From VFMC01 sp963791635 (lineage in GTDB: Bacteria; Actinomycetota; Acidimicrobiia; Acidimicrobiales; Ilumatobacteraceae), in assembly GCA_963791635.1 (NCBI GenBank), contig CAWBTC010000015.1:1-64000 (forward strand): a stretch of 64,000 bases of DNA. The letters run 5' to 3'. This document shows, piece after piece, positions 50,705 through 58,981 of the stretch. The position numbers and the translations under genes are program-made. The notes below the pieces were generated by a model. The model was given only the letters and a program-made list of their open reading frames with translations, was not told where the DNA came from and did not search any database. Within the stretch, counting starts at the first letter, position 1, and each line of letters starts with the position of its first letter.

Positions 50705-51433
50705 GTGGCCGCATTGACCGAAGCCGAACGCTATCGATTCGATCTCCAGGGGTATCTCGTTCGCCGCGGTGCCCTCGCCGCCGATGTCGTCGAGCTGTTG
50801 GTGGAGGTGTGCGGTCGGCTCGAACGGCCCGTGCCGAGCACCACCGTCGCGTCGCAGCGGTTCACGGACTTCCTGGCAGAAGCCCCCGAGCTCCGGTGGC
50901 TGATCGACCACACCGCTGTGTTCGAGCTCGTTCGAGAACTGTGCGGCGGCAATGTGCGGCTCGATCACGCCTACGGCATCCAGATGCTGCCCGGCACCAC
51001 GGGGCTCGGCCTGCACGGTGGCGGCACACCGTTCGATCCGGCGCAGTACTACGTCGCCCGCGGCAACCGCGCGTACCACGGTCTGATCGCGGTGATGTGG
51101 GCGCTGGTCGACCATCCCGAGGGCGCCGGCTTCTGCTGCGTTCCGGGCTCGCACAAAGCGTCGTTCCCGCTTCCCCACGGCGTGGACGACCTCGTGAAGC
51201 CCGTCCCGTTGAAGGCCGGCGACATGGTGGTCTTCACCGAGGCGATCACGCACGGGACGTTGCCGTGGCGTGCCGAGCACGAGCGTCTTGCGCTGCTCTA
51301 CAAGTACGCACCTGGTCACCTGTGCTGGAGCGAGTACACGGGCTGGGGTCCGGAGGTGCTCGATCGTTGCAGCCCCCGTCAGCGGCTCATGTTGCAGCCA
51401 CCCTCGGTCGGCCGACACCAACCCGTGGTGTAG
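50705..51433 (+). CDS. Phytanoyl-CoA dioxygenase (PhyH) family protein 2
   Basis: This 242-residue putative Fe(II)/2-oxoglutarate oxygenase begins LTEAERYRFDLQGYLVRRGAL. GLHGGGTPFD stands in the place of H-x-D, so the second iron ligand of the triad is not the usual aspartate in the usual spacing; the distal H appears in FTEAITHGTLPWR. Iron binding may be altered, as in some PhyH relatives that act as halogenases or are inactive. GTG 50705 is chosen because of the leaderless -10; a GTG 9 bases earlier is in frame. Divergent from the acyl-CoA dehydrogenase operon. Confidence 0.8.
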   Translation: MAALTEAERYRFDLQGYLVRRGALAADVVELLVEVCGRLERPVPSTTVASQRFTDFLAEAPELRWLIDHTAVFELVRELCGGNVRLDHAYGIQMLPGTTGLGLHGGGTPFDPAQYYVARGNRAYHGLIAVMWALVDHPEGAGFCCVPGSHKASFPLPHGVDDLVKPVPLKAGDMVVFTEAITHGTLPWRAEHERLALLYKYAPGHLCWSEYTGWGPEVLDRCSPRQRLMLQPPSVGRHQPVV

Positions 51434-51530
51434 CGAGGCGGTTGGGCCGGATCCTGGCGACCAGCGCCATGCTCCCAGCGCGCAGCGCGCCAGCACGGCA
51501 GGGTGAGTTCCACCATGTGAGAATCGGCCG

Positions 51531-52805
51531 ATGAGCGCAGCGTCACCCGAACCACCGGAGCCGGGCCTCGACCTGTCCGACGAGCAGTACCAGGACTTCC
51601 GCGTCACCTTCGATCGAGCCGGCACACGCACGCCCGACCACCCGACGCGACCGGAGATCCAGCTGCTGTCGGAGGACTTCTACGCGGACTTCGACGAGCT
51701 CACGACCTGGATGCGCGTCGAGGCGCCGATGTACTGGGACGACACGGTCGGCATCTGGGGTGCGGCGGCGCATGCCGACATCATGCGGATGAGCCGCGAC
51801 TGGCGTACGTTCTGCTCGGGCAAGGGCTCGCGTCCGGAGAGCTCGGTGCCGTCGATGATCAACTTCGATCCACCAGAGCACACCCGTCGCCGCCGGATGA
51901 TCTCGGCCGGGTTCACCCGTCGGCGCGTGGAGGACCACGAGCCCTACATCCGCGCCAAGGTGAACCAGCTGATCGACGACGTGATCGATCGGGGGGAGTG
52001 CGACATCGTGGCCGACATCGCGACGCCACTGCCGATGTACATGATCGGCGAGCTGATGGGCCTCCCCGAAGCCGACCATCACACGTTGCTCCACTGGAGT
52101 GACCTCTTCGCGACCGGGGGGAACGAGGTGCGCGCCGAGGTCGAACAGGCCGTGCGCGAGTGGTGGGTCTACATCAGCGACAAGATCGAGCAGCGACGCG
52201 GCAGCGGCGCCACCGACCTCGTGAGCCTGGTGGTGAATCCGGCCGACGGTGAGGAGCCGCTGTCCGATGTCGACCTGGTGTTCGAGACGATGCTCGTGCT
52301 CGTCGGCGGCGACGAGACCACGCGTCACGTCATCTCTGCGGGGGTGGCGGCACTCCTTCATCACCCCGATCAGCTCGCCGCGCTCCGCGCCGATCCGTCG
52401 CTGATGTCTGGTGCCATCGAGGAGATGTTGCGGTGGGCGACGCCGGTGCGGAACATGAACCGAACGGCCACCGAAGACGTGGAGGTACACGGACAGCAGG
52501 TACGCGAGGGCGACCGGATCCTGCTGCTCTACCCGAGCGGGAACCGTGACGAGTCCGTGTTCACCGACCCGTTCCGTTTCGACATCCGCCGCACACCGAA
52601 CGACCACGTCGCCTTCGGCGCGTACGGGCGGCACCACTGCCTCGGGGCACCGTTGGCGCGCCTCGAACTGCGGGTGCTGTTCGAGGAGCTGTTGCGTCGG
52701 CTCGACCATCTGGAGCTCGCGACGGATGAGCCGTTGCAGCAGCGTCGCGGGAACTTCGTGCTCGGCCTCAACCAGGTGCCGGTGCGCTTCCGAGCGGTGG
52801 GCTGA
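51531..52805 (+). CDS. Cytochrome P450 (CYP125/CYP142-like)
   Basis: This 424-residue P450 has the heme loop VAFGAYGRHHCLGAPLARLE, with the CYP125/CYP124-like spacing (FGxxGxHxC) rather than the shorter FGxGxHxC. The I-helix is VGGDETTRHVI, the ExxR motif EEMLRWATPVRNMNR, and FDPPEHTRRRRMISAGFTRRRV precedes the heme-propionate region. CYP125/142 clade enzymes oxidise sterol side chains. GAGAAT ends 6 nt before the ATG. Its end overlaps the convergent exonuclease gene by 38 bases. Confidence 0.9.
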   Translation: MSAASPEPPEPGLDLSDEQYQDFRVTFDRAGTRTPDHPTRPEIQLLSEDFYADFDELTTWMRVEAPMYWDDTVGIWGAAAHADIMRMSRDWRTFCSGKGSRPESSVPSMINFDPPEHTRRRRMISAGFTRRRVEDHEPYIRAKVNQLIDDVIDRGECDIVADIATPLPMYMIGELMGLPEADHHTLLHWSDLFATGGNEVRAEVEQAVREWWVYISDKIEQRRGSGATDLVSLVVNPADGEEPLSDVDLVFETMLVLVGGDETTRHVISAGVAALLHHPDQLAALRADPSLMSGAIEEMLRWATPVRNMNRTATEDVEVHGQQVREGDRILLLYPSGNRDESVFTDPFRFDIRRTPNDHVAFGAYGRHHCLGAPLARLELRVLFEELLRRLDHLELATDEPLQQRRGNFVLGLNQVPVRFRAVG

Positions 52806-54172
52806 GCGCGAGTTCGTTCACCTCACCTGCCGATGCCACGGCGTCGGCCACCATCAACACCTCTGCCAACAGGTCACAGGGAAGTGGAGTGCCCGCCATC
52901 GGCATGGATGACGACGAAGGGGGGAGGTGCTCGCCGTGGAGGAGGCCCTGCACCACCGACACCCGGTGACCGTCGAGGTGAAAGGTGCCGGTGTGGGACC
53001 GTGCCGCCTCGACCCAGCGGTGCATGTTCGCCAGATCGTGGAGCGCAGCTCGGTCGCGTCGCAGGAGGGCCAGTTCCACCGCATCGTCGCCTGCGGCGAT
53101 GGTCAGTGCATCGAAGGCATCGTCGAGTGTGCGGGGATCGCCGTCGGTTGCGGCGTGCAACACCGCAAGCACGTCCACCCCCATCGCAGCCAGACGGCGC
53201 ACGCCCGATGTGGCAGCGGCGGCGGTGGCGCGAGAGGTGATCGGACCGAGGTGCCACCCGGTGGGCTTCGGGACACGAAGGGCAGCGGTCTGCACGCCTC
53301 GTGCGGTGGGCTCGACCCGAACGTACACCGCGTCAGCGCCCACCACGTTCGCGTCGCTGGAGTCGAGGTCGATGCGTGTGCAACAACCGAGCGCGTGTTA
53401 CGTCCCGCTCGATCTGCGTCGCGAGGTGGTGCACCGTCCAGCCGTGGGTGTCCCGCAGCGCCGACGCATGCATCGCACTGCCGCCCTTGGTGAACAGCGC
53501 TCGCACATCTCGGCGCAGATCGTCGGCGACACCAACCCACACCACCTGGTCGTGTTCGTCACGACAGGTGTACACACCCGGTTCACGCGGCAGCGCTGTG
53601 GTGTGCCGCAGTTTGGCTGCCCACTTGTGTCCGGCGAGGGCGGGCAGCGAGCACAGATCGTCGAGCGCGGTCACACCGAATGCGGAACTGCGCTCGATCA
53701 ACAGGTGCAGGAGATCGACTGTGGCAGCCGCGTCCTCGAACGCCCGATGGCACGGTCGGTGCTCGAACTGGAAGCGTTCGGCCAGCGTGCCGAGCCGGCA
53801 GTCGTCGGCGTCGTCGCGCAGGAGTGCGCGGGCGAGGTACATCGTGTCGACCACTTCGCCGTCGCCGAGAAGCGGGCGCTCGGCGCGTGCCAGCGCGGCG
53901 TTCAAGAACCGGATGTCGAAGGAGATGTTGTGGCCGGTGATCACTGCGGTCCCGACGAAGCCGAGCAGCGATAACAGCACGCCATCGATGCCGGCATGCC
54001 CCGGTGCGACGAGCGTGTGGAACGTGCCCAGTCGCTCGCCTCCACGCACCAGGATCGCGCCGACCTCGGTGATGTCGTCCCAACCCGGATCGGTGCCGGT
54101 GGTCTCGAGATCCAGCACGCAGAACGTGACCTGCGACAACGGCGTCGCCGATCGAGGAGGGGAGTTCGACAC
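52768..54172 (-). pseudogene. DEDDh exonuclease (DnaQ-like) with GIY-YIG-like domain, one frameshift
   Basis: A protein of about 467 residues is readable with one extra base near 53345. The N-terminal DEDDh exonuclease shows FCVLDLETTGTDPG (Exo I), ITGHNISFDIRFL (Exo II) and CHRAFEDAAATVDLL (Exo III). This is followed by a GIY-YIG-like stretch PREPGVYTCRDEHDQVVWVGVADDLRRDV. The part after the break (AVYVRVEPTARGVQTAAL, then VRRLAAMGVDVLAVL) is a C-terminal region also found in actinobacterial DEDDh/GIY-YIG proteins. Start GTG 54172 precedes the exonuclease domain. The break could be a sequencing error. Confidence 0.8.
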
Positions 54173-54259
54173 GCTGCCAGTACACCACGAACGCGTGTTC
54201 GGATGCCAGGACCACCGGTCGAGCACCCGTGAAGGCAGAAGTCGCGCCAGACTTGCCCG

Positions 54260-54631
54260 ATGCGGATCTGCGAGCTCGACCATGTGGTGTTCCTGGTGAC
54301 CGACATGGAGCGATCGGTGCGGTGGTATCGCGATCTCCTCGGTCTCGATGTCGTGCGGCTCGACGAGTGGCGCCGTGGTGAGGCCCCGTTCGTGTCGGTT
54401 CGCGTCACGGCGGACACGATCATCGATCTCCAGCTCGGAGCAATCGACGGCACGAACGTCCACCATGTCGCGTTCGTGGTCGACGGCGTCGACCTCGCAG
54501 AGCTCGCCTCATCCGGACGGTTCGGTGACGTCGCGCCACCACGGCCGTTGTTCGGTGCCCGAGGCCTCGGAACCGGCATCTACGTCCGCGACCCTGATGG
54601 CCATGGCATCGAACTTCGCACGTACCCGTGA
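54260..54631 (+). CDS. Glyoxalase/VOC family protein 1
   Basis: This 123-residue single VOC domain protein has two beta-alpha-beta-beta-beta units. LDHVVFLVTDMERSVRWYRDLLGLD and IYVRDPDGHGIELRTYP carry metal-ligand candidates (H8, E119). Family roles include glyoxalase, dioxygenase and antibiotic binding. No ribosome site is strong. It stands between the exonuclease and the P450 genes. Confidence 0.85.
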   Translation: MRICELDHVVFLVTDMERSVRWYRDLLGLDVVRLDEWRRGEAPFVSVRVTADTIIDLQLGAIDGTNVHHVAFVVDGVDLAELASSGRFGDVAPPRPLFGARGLGTGIYVRDPDGHGIELRTYP

Positions 54632-54730
54632 CACGGCCAACCGACGTGGCGGGTCCTGTCGGCGGCCTCGACCTGCAGCGCGCTGCTCGTGTGATCGATG
54701 CGTTGGCGATGGGGCGGCGAGGTTCCTGCC

Positions 54731-55939
54731 TCAGCCGAAGACGACGGGCACGCTCCGCGGACCGCGCACCTGGCCTCCCGCCCACGTGACCTCGGCCCCG
54801 TCAGGAACCCGGAACTCGGGGATCTGACGCAGCCACTCCTCGATCGCCACCCGCACCTCCATCCGGGCGAGGTTCGATCCCGCACAGCGGTGGATGCCGG
54901 CGCCGAACGCGAGGTGTCGGTTGATCTCACGGTCGATCACGACCTCGTCTGCCCGCTCGAACACCGCTGGGTCGCGGTTCGCAGCGGGGAAGTTGAGGAG
55001 CACCTTGTCGCCTGCATGCATCGGGCAGCCTTCGAACTCGACGTCCTCGGTGACGACTCGCGCCATCGTCACGGGCGAGTACGCCCGCAGCAGCTCCTCC
55101 ACCGCGGTGGGCATCAGCTCGGGCTCGGCCACCAGACGGCGGCGATCATCGTCGTGGGTCGCGAGGTGCCACATCGACGAACCGATCGCCGACCAGGTGG
55201 TGTCGACGCCGGCGATGAGCGTGAGCGCGGCGATGCCGAGCACGATCTCGTCGCTGAGCTTGTCTCCCTCGTGTTCGGTGTGCACGAGCTCACTGATCAG
55301 GTCGTCGCCCGGGTCGGTCTTGCGGCGCTGCACCTGTTCGTAGAGGTACAGCCCGACAGCCTCGCTGCCGGCTTCTCGACGGCGTTCGTCGTGGGCGAAC
55401 TCGAGCACGTCACGCACCCAGCCGGTGAACTTGTCGCTCATCTCTTCGGGCACGCCGAGCACGAGCGAGATGATCCGCACCGGGATCTGTTCCGCGTAGT
55501 CAGCGGCCGCATCGGCACGACCGTTGGCCACGAAGCCGTCCACGAGTCCCCGACACAGGTCGCGGGTGATCACCTCGAGCTCCTCGACGCGCCGGTGCGA
55601 GAACCACGGCAGCATCAGGCGGCGGGTCCAGGTGTGGACCGGCGGGTCGACAGAGATGGGTGGCAGCACCGGGATACCGCCGGCGGACGGCGGCTTCTCG
55701 ACGTCGTCCTCGATACCTGGCAGCACACCCACATCGATCGAGCTGAAGTGGCCGATGTCGTGCGAGATGGCCATCACGTCGGCATAGGTGGTGGGCAGCC
55801 ACGAGCCGCCCCACCGGTCGGTGTGGGCGATCGGGCAGTTCTTCCGCAGGTCGTCCCAGATGATGAATGGGTCGCCGATGTAGTCGGGATGGAAGATGTC
55901 GTAGTCGCGTGCCCAGTCGGTCACCGAGTTACCGGTCAT
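54731..55939 (-). CDS. Cytochrome P450, paralogue of the frameshifted copy at 1449-2635
   Basis: This 402-residue P450 is intact. It has DPPVHTWTRRLMLPWFSHRR, I-helix AGVDTTWSAIGSSMW, LLRAYSPVTMARVV and heme loop FGAGIHRCAGSNLARME. It shares most of its length with the P450 at 1449-2635, including runs of ten or more identical residues around VRGPRSVPVVF at the end. It has no ferredoxin beside it. Start ATG 55939 after GGGGGG. Substrate unknown; the two copies probably have related substrates. Confidence 0.92.
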   Translation of the reverse strand: MTGNSVTDWARDYDIFHPDYIGDPFIIWDDLRKNCPIAHTDRWGGSWLPTTYADVMAISHDIGHFSSIDVGVLPGIEDDVEKPPSAGGIPVLPPISVDPPVHTWTRRLMLPWFSHRRVEELEVITRDLCRGLVDGFVANGRADAAADYAEQIPVRIISLVLGVPEEMSDKFTGWVRDVLEFAHDERRREAGSEAVGLYLYEQVQRRKTDPGDDLISELVHTEHEGDKLSDEIVLGIAALTLIAGVDTTWSAIGSSMWHLATHDDDRRRLVAEPELMPTAVEELLRAYSPVTMARVVTEDVEFEGCPMHAGDKVLLNFPAANRDPAVFERADEVVIDREINRHLAFGAGIHRCAGSNLARMEVRVAIEEWLRQIPEFRVPDGAEVTWAGGQVRGPRSVPVVFG

Positions 55940-56055
55940 GAACGCCCCCCAGCGGTCGTGCGGCCTGCCCCTCGCGGGTGGTAGCGAGCCGATGGTATCC
56001 GACCCGCTCGCGACGATCGACCTCGCGTCGTCGTGCCCTCGGGCACAATGGTCAG

Positions 56056-56472
56056 ATGCCGAAGATCGCAACCGTGGCACTGGTGGTGCGTGAGTACGAC
56101 GAGGCGATCGCCTTCTTCGTCGACGGGTTGGGGTTCACCCTGCGGGAGGACACCGATCTGGGCGACGAGAAGCGTTGGGTGGTGGTCGCGCCGCCCGCAC
56201 ACGATGGCGTGCCGGGGGCCGACCTGCTGCTCGCCCACGCGAACTCCGATGAGCAACGCTCGGTGATCGGCGTCCAGGGCGGCGGACGGGTGTGGCTGTT
56301 CCTGCACACCGACGACTTCGACCGGGACCATGCCCGGATGACCGCTGCGGGCGTTCGCTTCAGAGAGGCACCACGCAACGAGCCCTATGGAACCGTTGCG
56401 GTGTTCGAGGACCTCTACGGCAACCCATGGGATCTGCTCCAGTTGATCGACCGACCGTCGGTGGACACGTGA
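56056..56472 (+). CDS. Glyoxalase/VOC family protein 2
   Basis: This 138-residue VOC protein reads ATVALVVREYDEAIAFFVDGLGF and, at the end, AVFEDLYGNPWDLLQL. It resembles the bleomycin-resistance/PhnB-like subfamily. CACAAT ends 6 nt before ATG 56056, a weak leaderless promoter. The stop overlaps the methyltransferase GTG (GTGA), so the two form an operon. Confidence 0.85.
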   Translation: MPKIATVALVVREYDEAIAFFVDGLGFTLREDTDLGDEKRWVVVAPPAHDGVPGADLLLAHANSDEQRSVIGVQGGGRVWLFLHTDDFDRDHARMTAAGVRFREAPRNEPYGTVAVFEDLYGNPWDLLQLIDRPSVDT

Positions 56473-57209
56473 GCGCCGACGAAGCAACCCCCGACCAACC
56501 GGTCGATCCGCACGACGAGTTCCCCCACGGGTTCTTCACGCGGATCGACGATTCACCCGACCCGGTCTTCTACGAATCGGACCGGTTCGTCACCCACATC
56601 GACGACCGCGCCGTCGCCGCGGTCGGCCGTCTCTACCGTCAGCTCGGCATCGACGGTGCCGGGCCGGCGCGTTCGGTGCTCGATTTCATGTCGTCGTGGG
56701 TGTCGCACTTCGTCGAGGCACCGCCCGAGCTGGTCGTGCTGGGCATGAACGAGGCCGAACTGCGCGCCAATCGACAGGCGAGCGCGTTCTTGGTGCACGA
56801 CCTCAACACCTCGGCCGCAATGCCGTTCCCCGACGACCGGTTCGATGCGGCAACCTGCTGCGTCTCGATCGACTACCTCGTGCGCCCGATCGACGTGCTG
56901 CGCGAGGTTGCCCGCGTGGTCAGGCCGGGAGGCACCGTGGTGTGCACGTTCTCGAACAGGTGCTTTCCGACCAAGGCGGTGCGGGGCTGGCTCGCGATCA
57001 GCGAGGCAGAGCGCTGCCACGTGGTCGGGCAGTACTTCCGTCATGCCGGCTGCTACCACGAGCCGCAGGCCGTGCTGTGCACCCCCGCCAACACCTACGG
57101 CGACCCGCTCTACGCGGTGTGGGCGATGGTGCGTGAGTCGCAGGTCTCGCCGGCGGCGGGCGAGGGTGGAGCCGACGGCGTCAGCCCGGGCGACGCTGCA
57201 GCATCGTGA
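56469..57209 (+). CDS. SAM-dependent methyltransferase-like protein
   Basis: This 246-residue protein looks like a class I methyltransferase of the Methyltransf_11 type: SVLDFMSSWVSHF in place of the glycine-rich loop, LNTSAAMPFPDDRFDAATCCVSIDYL, and EVARVVRPGGTVVCTFSN. The canonical GxGxG is replaced by FMSSW, so SAM binding may be altered or lost. It is coupled to a VOC protein. Its end overlaps the convergent O-methyltransferase by 29 bases. Confidence 0.78.
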   Translation: MSADEATPDQPVDPHDEFPHGFFTRIDDSPDPVFYESDRFVTHIDDRAVAAVGRLYRQLGIDGAGPARSVLDFMSSWVSHFVEAPPELVVLGMNEAELRANRQASAFLVHDLNTSAAMPFPDDRFDAATCCVSIDYLVRPIDVLREVARVVRPGGTVVCTFSNRCFPTKAVRGWLAISEAERCHVVGQYFRHAGCYHEPQAVLCTPANTYGDPLYAVWAMVRESQVSPAAGEGGADGVSPGDAAAS

Positions 57210-57849
57210 CCCCGTCGCCGATCGGGAGGATCACGCAGCTCACCCGAGGATCGGCCGCGACCTTCGTGTTGAACTCGCGCAACGCGACGGTGTCGCGCTC
57301 GGTTGCCTCGGGATCGAGCACCTGGCGAGACCACAGCGTGTTGTCCACCAGCACGAGGCCCGTGTCGGTCATTCGAGGCAACAGCGCATCGAAGTAGTTC
57401 GCGTAGTTCGGCTTGTCGGCATCGATGAACGCGAGGTCGAAGCGGAGGTCGTCGGGGAGTTCTGCGATGGTCTCGAGCGCCGCTCCGATGCGCAGGTCGA
57501 TGCGATCGCTGACGCCGGCGAGCGCCCAGTGCTCACGGGCGATCGAGGTCCACTCCTCGCTCACGTCGCAACAGATGAGCCGTCCGCCGGCAGGGAGACC
57601 TCGAGCGATGCTGAGCGCCGAGTAACCCGTGAACGTGCCGATCTCGATCGCGGACCGAACACCCGTGGCACGTACGAGCATCTCGAACAGCGTGCCCTGG
57701 TCGCCGCCGATCTGCATCACCGACGCACCGCCGGTGCGCTCCTCGGTGGCAGTCATCAGCATCCGCTGCACCTCATCGGGCGGTGTGGAGTGCGCCGCGA
57801 TGTAGGACGCGAGGTCCGGGTCGACGACATGGGAGCGAGAGACCGGCAT
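57181..57849 (-). CDS. O-methyltransferase (caffeoyl-CoA/catechol type)
   Basis: This 222-residue enzyme has SAIEIGTFTGYSALSIARGLP as the SAM motif, RFDLAFIDADKPNYANYFDALLP with the metal-binding aspartate, and LVLVDNTLWSRQVLD. Family members methylate catechols or acyl-CoA phenolics using a divalent cation. ATG 57849 overlaps the stop of the L,D-transpeptidase gene (TGATG). Confidence 0.9.
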   Translation of the reverse strand: MPVSRSHVVDPDLASYIAAHSTPPDEVQRMLMTATEERTGGASVMQIGGDQGTLFEMLVRATGVRSAIEIGTFTGYSALSIARGLPAGGRLICCDVSEEWTSIAREHWALAGVSDRIDLRIGAALETIAELPDDLRFDLAFIDADKPNYANYFDALLPRMTDTGLVLVDNTLWSRQVLDPEATERDTVALREFNTKVAADPRVSCVILPIGDGVTMLQRRPG

Positions 57850-58919
57850 CACGTCACGCTACTGCCGAGCCAAATCACGCCGTCGCTGATCAGCCAGTCC
57901 GTGGTCCCGATCGCGAACACTGCACCGCTCGTGAGACCGACCAGCACCGATGTGAGCTCGGCCTGGGCCAGTGACACGCAGCCCGACGTGGGCTTCGTCG
58001 GGCCGCCCGTGCCGCTGACATAGACGTGGCGATGCAGGAAGATCGCCGCTGCGTAGGGGATCTCGCCCGGGGCATCGCCCGACACCTCGGGCTCCATGTT
58101 CGCGCCGATGAGGGCGGCGTTGGTGTAGGCGTTCACGAACCGCGGCAGGTACTCGTCGTCGGGGCCCGGGCAGCTGGTGTCGAAGCGGAGGTGCCCGTAA
58201 CCGGGTGTGTTCGGCGTGGCCCCGAAGCAGTCGCCCTCGCTGCACCCGTCGGTACGTGCCGGCCGTGACGCCTGGGTCGGGGGAGTTGCCGAAGAACGAG
58301 AAGCGCTGTCCGTCGGGTGCGGTCATCGTGGCCAGCGGGAACACACCCGACGGCGTCGTGCCGTCGCCGCTGCGGCGCTCGCGCGAGCGGTCGCATCCCG
58401 GTGCGCCCGACACGCGCCTGCATCGTCGCCCCGCATCGCCAGCCCGCAGCGGTGCGGGTGGCCACCTCGAGCGTGACGGTGGTGTCGGTCCACGACGCTC
58501 CGCGCACGATCACCTGCATCGATGCCACCAGATGACGGCTCGCGATCGCCGTTGCCACTCGCTCGCAGTTGGTCGGAGGTGGTGGGGTGATTCGGTCTGC
58601 CGGCGTGGCGGCGGCGGCAGAACTCCCGATCGTCACCAGTGCACCGGCCGGTGCCGGAGCGCCGTCGGCACCCGATGTCGTGGGAGCCGGGTCGTCGACG
58701 GTGGTGGAGGTGGCGGTGGGGGTGGTGGAGGAGGAGGAGGAGGTGGTGGAGGAGGTGGGGGTGGTGGGAGGAGGAGGAGGAGGTGGAGGAGGTGGTGGTC
58801 GTCTCCAACGTGGTGGTGGGTGCGCCGACCTCGGGTCCGCACGCCGAGAGGGCGAGTCCGAGGGCCACGCCGGCGGCAGCGAAGCGGACGCGGCGTGTCG
58901 GCTGCCCGAGGCGGGGCAT
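57849..58919 (-). pseudogene. L,D-transpeptidase-domain lipoprotein, frameshifted
   Basis: The N-terminus is a lipoprotein signal with lipobox ALSAC and a Thr/Ser/Pro linker encoded by a low-complexity tract. The following domain (NCERVATAIASRHLVASMQV) leads to an L,D-transpeptidase (YkuD) domain with GDGTTPSGVFPLATM, and in another frame PYAAAIFLHRHVYVSG and the catalytic motif GCVSLAQAEL (cysteine of HxxxSxGChR-like). Three frame changes are needed: within the G-rich tract near 58700-58800, near 58395 and near 58255. YkuD enzymes crosslink peptidoglycan or attach proteins to it. Sequencing errors are likely; slippage in the tract is possible. Confidence 0.72.
58697..58803. repeat. Low-complexity GGT/GGA tract in the L,D-transpeptidase gene
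   Basis: About 100 bases are almost only G with scattered T and A, encoding the Pro/Thr/Ser linker of the lipoprotein on the minus strand. One of the frame changes of that gene lies here. Confidence 0.8.
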
Positions 58920-58969
58920 CGTGCGCGCAGCGAACTGCTCAGCTGCGAAGGGGCCGGTGGGAGCAGGGA

Positions 58970-58975
58970 TATCGT
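58970..58975 (+). promoter_or_regulatory. -10 hexamer of the AhpD-like gene (leaderless)
   Basis: TATCGT ends 6 nt before the ATG at 58982. Confidence 0.5.
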
Positions 58976-58981
58976 GAGGCT

